The notes under the pieces: model-generated | Databases searched by the model: none | Told to the model about the DNA's origin: nothing | The model's input: only the letters and a program-made list of their open reading frames with translations | Made by a program: the position numbers and the translations under genes | Shown here: positions 17,492 through 23,283 of the stretch, piece by piece | Layout: each line of letters opens with the position of its first letter | Numbering within the stretch: position 1 is the stretch's first letter | Assembly: GCA_964618955.1 (NCBI GenBank) | Contig: CAZUBO010000011.1 | Location: 1 to 23,283, forward strand | Direction: 5' to 3' | DNA from: JAKLIH01 sp964618955 | Lineage (GTDB): Bacteria > Patescibacteriota > Minisyncoccia > UBA6257 > JAKLIH01 | Length of the DNA: 23,283 nucleotides

Positions 17492-17686
17492 ATGAAAGTC
17501 TTACTTCATTTATTAGTTGAGAATGATCATTTAAATACCGAACACTCAATATGGATTGATACAACTAACAATTTATGGCATGAAAAGATTTGCCGAGAAA
17601 AAAATGGCGAATTACTCGGAGGAGAAAAAACCTGTTTAGACACCAACGAAAGAATTACTGTTCTTTCAAAATTTTATCAAGGATAA
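17492..17686 (+). CDS. Small protein of unknown function with strong SD
   Basis: 64 residues, MKVLLHLLVENDHLNTEHSI onward, two Trp (both TGG), two Cys (CREKNG and TCLDTNE), no membrane segment or recognisable family. The reason to trust it is its expression frame: AAAGGAGGG six bases before the ATG, in a window where almost no gene has a Shine-Dalgarno, and a strong terminator beginning about ten bases after the stop. It stands alone between two terminators. Its Trp codons are only TGG, unlike most neighbours, which use TGA freely, so it could be translated in a standard-code cell as well. Mobile or recently acquired origin is possible but not shown. Confidence 0.65.
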   Translation: MKVLLHLLVENDHLNTEHSIWIDTTNNLWHEKICREKNGELLGGEKTCLDTNERITVLSKFYQG

Positions 17687-17694
17687 ATTTTAAA

Positions 17695-17729
17695 TAAAAA
17701 AGCTCAAAGAAAAACTTTGAGCTTTTTTA
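17695..17729 (+). terminator. Intrinsic terminator after the 64-residue ORF
   Basis: AGCTCAAAG (17701-17709) / CTTTGAGCT (17715-17723) with an A-rich loop and T run; A residues on the left make it potentially bidirectional. Confidence 0.9.
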
Positions 17730-17767
17730 TTTGCCAAAATTGAATAATAAGTTTACAATATCAAAAC

Positions 17768-17796
17768 TTGCATTTTTTAAAATAATCCACTAAAAT
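17768..17796 (+). promoter_or_regulatory. Promoter of thyX
   Basis: TTGCAT at 17768-17773, 17 bases, then TAAAAT at 17791-17796; the ATG is 30 bases further on. Confidence 0.6.
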
Positions 17797-17826
17797 TATC
17801 ATATATTAAAAGTTAAGTTTGATACC

Positions 17827-19206
17827 ATGAATGAACTAAATATCTATCTTCTAAAAGATATGCCTCCGGAAGTAAAAGCTGTTACTTTTGCCAAATGTTC
17901 CCGTAGTCCTGAATCCTTTAGCGATATTGCCAGGGAATTAACCGAAGAGAAATCTAAAGAATTCCATGAGAAATGAGTAGTTGGTTATGGCCATTCTTCA
18001 GTTGCTGAGCATGCCGTCTTATCAGTTGCTATGGAGAATGTCTCTATTCTAGCTACTAAAGTTATCGAAGATAATCGTTTAGTATCTTTTACTGAGAAAT
18101 CTACTCGCTATCAAATCTTCAATCGCGATAAATACTATAAGCCTGAAAATATCTTAAACGATCCAGAATACAAAGCAATCTACGAAGGAACTCAGAATTA
18201 TCTTTTTGATACTTATGAAAAATTAACCAATCCTATGATTGAATTTTTTTCTAATAAAATAACCAGAGAAGACAATATGGGAGAAATACAATACAAAGCA
18301 ATTCTAAAATCCAAAGCTTGTGATGAAATTCGCTTTCTTTTGACTCCCGCAACATTAACCAATATGGGTATGACAATCAACGCTCGTAATCTTGAGCATG
18401 CAATTACAAAGATGCTAAGTCATCCATTACAAGAAATGCAAAACATCGCGCTTTCTTTAAAACAAATCGGGCAAGAAGAAACTCCAACATTATTAAAGTA
18501 TGCCAATCCTAATACATATATCAGTAATACTAATAAAAAATTAAAACTTATCAGTGAATTTGTTTTAACTACACCTCCTGAAATAGATGATAATCCTGTA
18601 GCTATCGTTGACTATGATCACAATGCCGAAGATAAGCTTATAGCTTCTTTACTATACAAACATTCAACTCTATCATATCCTCAAATAAAATCCCAAGTAA
18701 AAAATATTTCTTTTGAGCATAAATTAAAAATATTAAATGAAGCTTTAAACGAAAGAGGGAATCATGATCAACCACTGAGAGAACTAGAGCATATCTACTA
18801 TACCTTTGATATTTTAATTGATTATGGTGCCTTTCGAGATATTCAAAGACATCGTATGGTAACTCAAACCAATCAAAAATTAACTCCAAATATTGGATAT
18901 ACAATTCCTAAATCAATTATCGAAGCTGGCTTCGAAAAAGAATTTAGAGATTGTATGGAAAAAGCCAAAGAAGGGTATTACAAACTTTATACAAAATATC
19001 CTAACGAAGCTGAATACGTTCTTCCTCTAGCATTCAAAAAAAGAGTTCTTATGACTTGGAACCTTCGCGAACTCCATCATTTCATATCTCTTCGTACTGG
19101 TAAGATGGGTCATTGAGCCTATCGATCAGTAGCTCAACAATGCTATAGAGAATTAGAAAAAATACATCCTCTATTAGCAAAATATATTAGAGTTAATTTA
19201 GAATAA
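17827..19206 (+). CDS. thyX: Tandem (two-domain) FAD-dependent thymidylate synthase ThyX
   Basis: 459 residues with TGA as Trp (at 17971 and 19114); typical single-domain ThyX is about 220-250, so this is two ThyX domains in one chain. ThyX makes dTMP from dUMP using FAD and methylene-THF. Domain 1 (about 1-240) has GHSSVAEHAVLSVAMENVSI, then EDNRLVSFTEKSTRYQ, the right half of the RHRxxSFxExSxRY motif with RHR changed to DNR, then TINARNLEHAITKML. Domain 2 (about 245-459) has DIQRHRMVTQTNQKLTPNIG, where RHR is kept but ExSxRY is not, then WNLRELHHFISLR and GHWAYRSVAQQCYRELEK. Each domain keeps what the other lost. The active form may be a pseudo-tetramer of two chains. Own promoter; no Shine-Dalgarno. 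Confidence 0.88.
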
Positions 19207-19220
19207 ATACTTAAAATCAT

Positions 19221-19242
19221 CACTACACTAACTAGTGTGGTG
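19221..19242 (+). terminator. Hairpin after thyX, against the next promoter
   Basis: CACTACACT (19221-19229) pairs with AGTGTGGTG (19234-19242, one G-T pair) around AACT. Only three T follow, and the next -35 box begins three bases later, so it may act as a weak terminator, an operator, or both. Confidence 0.5.
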
Positions 19243-19244
19243 GT

Positions 19245-19272
19245 TTGACATACCAATATTTTATGATAAAAT
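19245..19272 (+). promoter_or_regulatory. Promoter of the 62-residue ORF
   Basis: Perfect TTGACA at 19245-19250, 16 bases, TAAAAT at 19267-19272. The short leader then contains AAAGGAGGGGG before the ATG at 19305. Confidence 0.8.
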
Positions 19273-19304
19273 ATATTTAGAAACTTTCAATAAAGGAGGG
19301 GGTA

Positions 19305-19493
19305 ATGAAACAAACAAAAGAACAAATAGCAAAACAGATGTTAAAATTAGGTATATCGGTAACCGCAATTAATAATTGGCTAAATTCCATCACAGAAACA
19401 GAAGAAGCTATTAATCACATTCATAGAGTGCCAATTGGATCCTATGAATTCACAGGATCACAAAAACCAGATACTCCAGATTTTGTATATTAA
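19305..19493 (+). CDS. Small protein of unknown function with strong SD
   Basis: 62 residues. The first half, KEQIAKQMLKLGISVTAINN and WLNSI, looks like two short helices that could form a helix-turn-helix-like unit. The second half is polar and ends TPDFVY. No known family is recognised. It is a complete single-gene unit: consensus promoter, Shine-Dalgarno AAAGGAGG (19292-19299) six bases before the ATG, and a strong terminator overlapping the stop. Its one Trp is TGG. With the ORF at 17492 it forms a pair of small, probably highly translated genes flanking thyX, set apart from the SD-less genes around them. Confidence 0.65.
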   Translation: MKQTKEQIAKQMLKLGISVTAINNWLNSITETEEAINHIHRVPIGSYEFTGSQKPDTPDFVY

Positions 19494-19525
19494 CTCACAG
19501 AGGCAAAGCCCATTGTGGGTTTTTG
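19493..19525 (+). terminator. Intrinsic terminator, last plus-strand gene
   Basis: Nested stem ACTCACA (19493-19499) / TGTGGGT (19514-19520) enclosing GGC-AAA-GCC, then T residues. It ends the plus-strand block. Confidence 0.85.
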
Positions 19526-19956
19526 CATTATTATAGGTTTTCTTCAAACCACCCCTGCTGAGATACCAAAATTAGGGAAGAGGGGCTAAAAACGGCCTTT
19601 AAAGCCGTTTAAAAGGATAGCAAAACATATATTTATATCTATAATATAATTATTATATATTAGTAGAGAAATACTATCAAAATCAAAAACTCCAGAAAAT
19701 AGGCCTATATATACAGGGCATGATCTGCATACCACGTCGCACAAGATATATTTTTAGTCGTACTCCATATCACTTAAGCTAATATCCATTGATTAAACCA
19801 ATTTTAGCTTATAATACCCCTTTTACTATATATAAATTTATAATTGTGTTTATATATTAATAAATATATTTTATTATATAACATTAAATATATTATTAAT
19901 ATAAATTAATAATATCCTCCTTCCCCTTTTTTATTTTAGCTCAGAAGGGGTCCTTA
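19526..19956. other. Convergent intergenic region, AT-rich, no gene seen
   Basis: No convincing ORF. Contents from left to right: CCCCT (19552-19556) / AGGGG (19581-19585) stem; the minus-strand terminator; a stretch with higher GC (19702-19742); stem TAAGCTAA (19775-19782) / TTAGCTTA (19804-19811) with inner ATTG/CAAT; about 100 bases of nearly pure A/T (19815-19912); stem CCCCTT (19924-19929) / AAGGGG (19945-19950) beside the stop of the minus-strand gene. Plus-strand genes end on the left and minus-strand genes on the right, as expected near a replication terminus, but no clear dif site is visible. Confidence 0.6.
19585..19610 (-). terminator. Minus-strand terminator-like hairpin
   Basis: AAACGGC (19590-19596) / GCCGTTT (19604-19610) around CTTTAAA. 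On the minus strand it is followed by five T, so it would stop transcripts arriving from the right, about 350 bases beyond the last minus-strand gene. Confidence 0.6.
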
Positions 19957-20610
19957 CTATGAATTCAATGATTTTATTACAAAATCTTTAAAATTAATCT
20001 CCGTCACAATCTTTATATTTTTCTCCAAAGGAATCTTTCTATTGCTTACTAAGGAATTAATATCTTTCTGTTTTATTCCATCATTACCAACTAGCACAAA
20101 ATAAACCGGAAAATTTAAACCTACATATCTTTTATTCTTTATACTAATAACTCTTGATAGAGAAAATAAATCTTTAGCATAAAAGATATCTATGGCAAGC
20201 CCATCGGTATCAGAAGTATATATAAAAAAATCACAACATATATGTCCGGGTCTTAAAATCTTATGTTCATGTACTCTAACTTCTGGTATTTTAGAAATTA
20301 AAAATTTATAAAAAGCGCTCTCATATTCAACAGCTTCACTATACATAATTTTAGCCATATTAGATCTACATTCACCCGAAGAATGATCTTTGATATCATC
20401 AAGATTTAAAGTTTCTTTTAATTTAATTATTCCTCCAAACTTTCTTTGAATTAATCGAGACGACGGCAAAAAATCTACCGTATCAAAATCATGAGTAGTA
20501 GGATATCTGCCATATTTATCAAAATATATTTTAATACCAATTTCAATTTCATTTATAGTTCACGCTGGTTGATCTCCAATTTTCTTTTTTCTCGTTTCTT
20601 TTTCCGACAT
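19957..20610 (-). CDS. Hypothetical protein, possible PD-(D/E)XK-like nuclease
   Basis: 217 residues with TGA as Trp near residue 17 (DQPAWTINEIEIGIKIYFDK). N-terminal segment GRYPTTHDFDTVDFLPSSRL followed by IQRKFGGIIKL looks like a small DNA-binding unit, a pattern I associate with Patescibacteria hypothetical proteins. The C-terminal part has the spacing of a restriction-type nuclease fold: EYESAFYKFL, HKILRPGHICCDFFIY, then GLAIDIFYAKD and a beta-rich end. The key acidic residues would be Glu in EYES, Asp in CDFF and Asp in IDIF, but a clear ExK is missing. Function is therefore open. The ATG at 20610 comes one base after the stop of the 65-residue peptide gene, so the two are likely coupled. 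Confidence 0.65.
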
Positions 20611-20611
20611 T

Positions 20612-20809
20612 TTAATGTATTAACATCTTCAAGACTCTTAAGAATGCTTCCACTACCGCTACCATAATCATACCAATACCTTTAAAAATATTTAATATAC
20701 TTTGAAGCATTTGCATTTGAAATATTTTTTCTACTATATTATATAATGACAAAGTTATCTCCATAAATACACTAGCAACTTTATCTCACAATATATTTAA
20801 ATCCATCAT
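20612..20809 (-). CDS. Small hydrophobic protein
   Basis: 65 residues, beginning MMDLNILWDKVASVFMEITL (Trp encoded by TGA) and containing QSILNIFKGIGMIMVAVVEA, FLRVLKMLIH at the end. The second half is a probable membrane or amphipathic helix. Five bases separate it from the gltX stop and one base from the downstream 217-residue gene, so it is in an operon with both. It resembles no family I know. The pairing of a short hydrophobic peptide with a possible nuclease invites a toxin or holin-like idea, but nothing in the sequence proves it. The internal TGA hides it from standard-code gene finding. Confidence 0.55.
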
Positions 20810-20814
20810 AATAA

Positions 20815-22488
20815 TTAATTTAATAATTTAATAAAATTATTTAATCGATCTATGACTCTCTGATGCCCCATGGTCTTAATAATTTGATAGAGGTCAGGGG
20901 ATTGTGCCCTTCCCATTAATGCTACTCTAAAAACCTTAGCTACATCAGCTACATACCCGTTATATAGTTCTGAATTGATTTTGTATTCCTTCATACTCTC
21001 TGCATAATTAAAATTCTTAGCAATAACTTTGATTTTAGAAAATCAAGTTTCTAAATCATCATTAGCATCAAAGACTTTAATAAATTCATTAATCATTAAT
21101 TTTGCATCATTAAAGATTACTGGCGAAATCAAAGTAAAATCAATTGATTGTTTTACAAATTCTTCATCAAAGAAATAACAAACTTCGTTATATACATCTT
21201 CTCATTTACATATATCTTTTCTCTTCTTTCCTTCCCCTTCCCGTTCAATATTAAAAATTAAATGAGCATATTCTTTGTTCTTAAATAGCAAATTGAATAA
21301 ATTCTCATCATAAGTTTTGGATCACCCCAAAGCAAAGTTATATACACCATCAGCGGTTAATTTTGAAATATATTCTCTGCTAAAGAAATTCAATTTGTCA
21401 TAATCAAATAACGAACCACTGACTTTTAATTTATTAATATCAATTTGAAAATCTTCTAATCCTTTATCAGGATTTTGTAATTTTCAATCTTCATAATTGG
21501 AATTAATTAAATTCAAAAAGTATTCTTTGATAGCCATTACTGGATATCCAGCTTTGTAATAGAATTCAATTCCAGCTTCTGGATCTTTTCTTTTACTTAA
21601 TTTTCTTCTAGATTCACCATCCATCTTTTCGATTGGTGCCATATGAAAATATCTTGGAGCTTTAAAATTCAAAGCTTCAAATAGTTGTAAATGCATTGGT
21701 ACCGAAGGTAATCATTCATCCCCCCTAACTACATCAGTCGTTCCCATAAAATGATCATCAATAACATGAGCAAAATGATAAGTTGGTAATCCATCTGCTT
21801 TCATTATAACAACATCTAATTCATTCTCCGGCAGAATAACTTCGCCTTTGATTTGGTCAATAAAGTTAATTTTATTCAAAAAATTCCCATTGGATTTGTA
21901 TCGTATTACAAAAGGTTTATTTTGATTTAAATTCTCAATCACTTCATCCAAACTTTTGTTCCTTCAAATAGCCCATTCCTTACGATAACCAATCAATTCA
22001 TTCTTCTCAGTTTGAATTTTATTAATTTCTTCTAATTCTTCTGGTGTTGCAAAACAAACATATGCCTTATCCTCTAATAGCAATTTTTTAACAAAGACTT
22101 GATAAATATCTTTTCTTTCACTTTGAATATATGGTCCATAATTCCCAACCGTTTCGTTATCCAAAAATCCTTCGTCAATTTTAATTCCAAAACGATTTAA
22201 AGCCTTAACTATCATTTCGCTTCCACCTTCAACTTCGCGTTTTTTATCAGTATCTTCAATTCTTAAATAAAAAATACCATTTGCCTGATGAGCGATTCTC
22301 TCATTAATTAGTCCACTATAGATATTCCCAATATGGATATATCCAGTAGGACTTGGGGCAAAGCGAGTTACTTTAACATCTTCTGGTAGATTCCTCATAG
22401 GATATCTATCAACAACTTCTTGTTCAGTTAATTTCAAATCTTTAAAAATATAATTAACTATGTATTGTAATTTTTCTTGATTTTCCAT
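20815..22488 (-). CDS. gltX: Glutamyl-tRNA synthetase
   Basis: 557 residues with TGA as Trp. Attaches glutamate to tRNA-Glu, and perhaps to tRNA-Gln if an amidotransferase exists elsewhere. After a 40-residue N-terminal extension come TRFAPSPTGYIHIGNIYSGL (HIGH motif as HIGN, 52-55), RIEDTD, GYRKEWAIW, RGDEWLPSVPMHLQLF (Trp as TGA at 21712-21714) and the KMSKS-type KLSKR at 296-300. The C-terminal anticodon-binding region is helical and ends RVIDRLNNFIKLLN. Length is within or slightly above the family range. The LamG gene ends 20 bases upstream and the 65-residue peptide starts five bases downstream. No Shine-Dalgarno and no clear promoter, so it may be read from further upstream. Confidence 0.95.
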
Positions 22489-22507
22489 TTTATATTTTTA
22501 ATTTATT

Positions 22508-23283
22508 TTATAATCCAAATTCCCCTTTAGTAGAAGTATAATGCTGTGCCACTTCCTCAGCACTCAATCCCCTATTATATATTCTTACTTCATCAAGGGA
22601 GCCATCTTTAATTTTATAATTATTATCAGTATTATAAGATCCAATATATTTTATTCTATTGGTTGATGGGAAAGGAGGAGTTCCTGAAAGGTTTTGTGTG
22701 GCCCCGAATTGAGCTCCATTTCTATAAGCTTTTATTGTTTTATTAGTATAATCACAAACTGCTACTATATGAATTCATTGACTATCTAAGTTCTGAAAGA
22801 GATTGCCAAAAATAGCATCCACTACTCCTCCCCCAGTAGAATATCTAAAATCAAGATTATCAGTATTAGGAATCCTATAAATATAAATTCATCCTATTAT
22901 AGTACTATAACCATTATCCCCCAATATAGTATTATTCATTGTTGCATCCAACTTACTCTTCATTCACACCTCTATAGTAAGTATACCTGTATCAGGTATA
23001 ACAAAAGAAGGTGTTTGAATATAGTCGGTACCGGAGGCATCATAGTACATAGCTTTGTTAGTTCCAATAGTAGTAACTCTATCAGGGCCATTGACTGTTC
23101 CATTGATTCCATTACCAGAATAATCAAGAGCTGAACCCGATGCTTCATCAAATTTTCAGAATGCAATAAGATTTTTATCACGTTGTAGAGGAGTAACTCA
23201 TGTTCTGTTAGGACTACCAATCTCAAAGGTAGATGTAAGACTTCCTTCATCATTAATGGAGTTCTTATTGGGATTTGAAAGGA
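22508..23283 (-). CDS. LamG-domain surface protein, C-terminal part
   Basis: 257 residues visible; the N-terminus lies beyond the right edge. One concanavalin/LamG jelly-roll domain: LIAFWKFDEASGSALDYSGN opening, GTDYIQTPSFVIPDTG, LTIEVWMKSKLDA, DSQWIHIVAVCDYTNKTIKA and YRNGAQFGA, and the closing GSLDEVRIYNRGLSAEEVAQ just before the stop. These follow the usual strand order of bacterial LamG_3 domains. Conserved Trp residues at FWKF, EVWM and QWIH are all TGA. Such domains bind glycans or mediate attachment. In Patescibacteria they often sit on long secreted or pilus-tip proteins, so host contact is a reasonable inference. The upstream residues (FEIGSPNRTWVTPLQRDKNL) look like a linker. Confidence 0.85.

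Noticed and set aside
19840..19910. dif-like site (TATATAACATTAAAT region)
   Set aside because: Only loose resemblance to XerC/XerD arms; in sequence this AT-rich such matches are expected by chance.
19640..19910. CRISPR array or tandem repeats
   Set aside because: The A/T-rich runs are irregular with no repeat-spacer periodicity.
22972..23253. 93-residue minus-strand frame starting MMKEVLHLPLRL
   Set aside because: It overlaps the LamG reading frame, which has conserved motifs and Trp-consistent TGA; this frame has none.
762..23283. TGA read as glycine (code 25)
   Set aside because: TGA falls on invariant Trp positions in several families, while conserved Gly positions use GGN.

Overview
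The window looks like a piece of a very AT-rich, small-genome bacterium of the Patescibacteria (CPR) type that reads TGA as tryptophan. The CPR assignment is inference. It rests on a split transketolase, a surface protein with the NPPGDN/APINVG opening seen in Parcubacteria-like genomes, a LamG-domain surface protein, a membrane-anchored winged-helix protein and a coiled-coil lytic transglycosylase. The TGA=Trp reading is seen directly: in-frame TGA falls on family-invariant tryptophans (aldehyde dehydrogenase TPWNFP, TspO, CysRS, transketolase, GluRS, LamG). Most genes are therefore cut into pieces under the standard code. The genes given here are reassembled across TGA and stop only at TAA or TAG.

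Layout: positions 1-260 hold a decayed coding remnant on the minus strand. From 319 to 19493 every gene is on the plus strand: rplU; a CorA-like transporter without the GMN motif; cysS; a Cys-rich cluster protein; dnaB interrupted by a 428-residue intein with a LAGLIDADG endonuclease; tspO; an aldehyde dehydrogenase broken at a G7 tract; the L10 leader with rplJ-rplL; and an RNA block (structured ncRNA, a tRNA-like gene, GC-rich hairpins, terminator). These are followed by a carbon-metabolism cluster (transketolase N and C halves, surface protein, PfkB kinase, class I aldolase); rplY; a lytic transglycosylase; rpsR; a membrane winged-helix protein; a small ORF; a tandem ThyX; and a second small ORF.

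An intergenic stretch (19494-19956), very AT-rich in its right half, separates these from convergent minus-strand genes: a 217-residue possible nuclease, a 65-residue hydrophobic peptide, gltX, and a LamG protein that runs off the right end.

Regulation: clear sigma70-type promoters (TTGACA/TATAAT-like, 16-17 bp spacing) precede rplU, corA, rplJ, the ncRNA, transketolase, rplY, thyX and the second small ORF. Nearly all genes lack a Shine-Dalgarno and start after A/T-only leaders. The two small ORFs at 17492 and 19305 are striking exceptions, with strong AAAGGAGG sites and their own terminators. The genes show translation (L21, L10, L7/L12, L25, S18, CysRS, GluRS), replication (DnaB), dTMP synthesis (ThyX), sugar-phosphate metabolism and cell-envelope functions.
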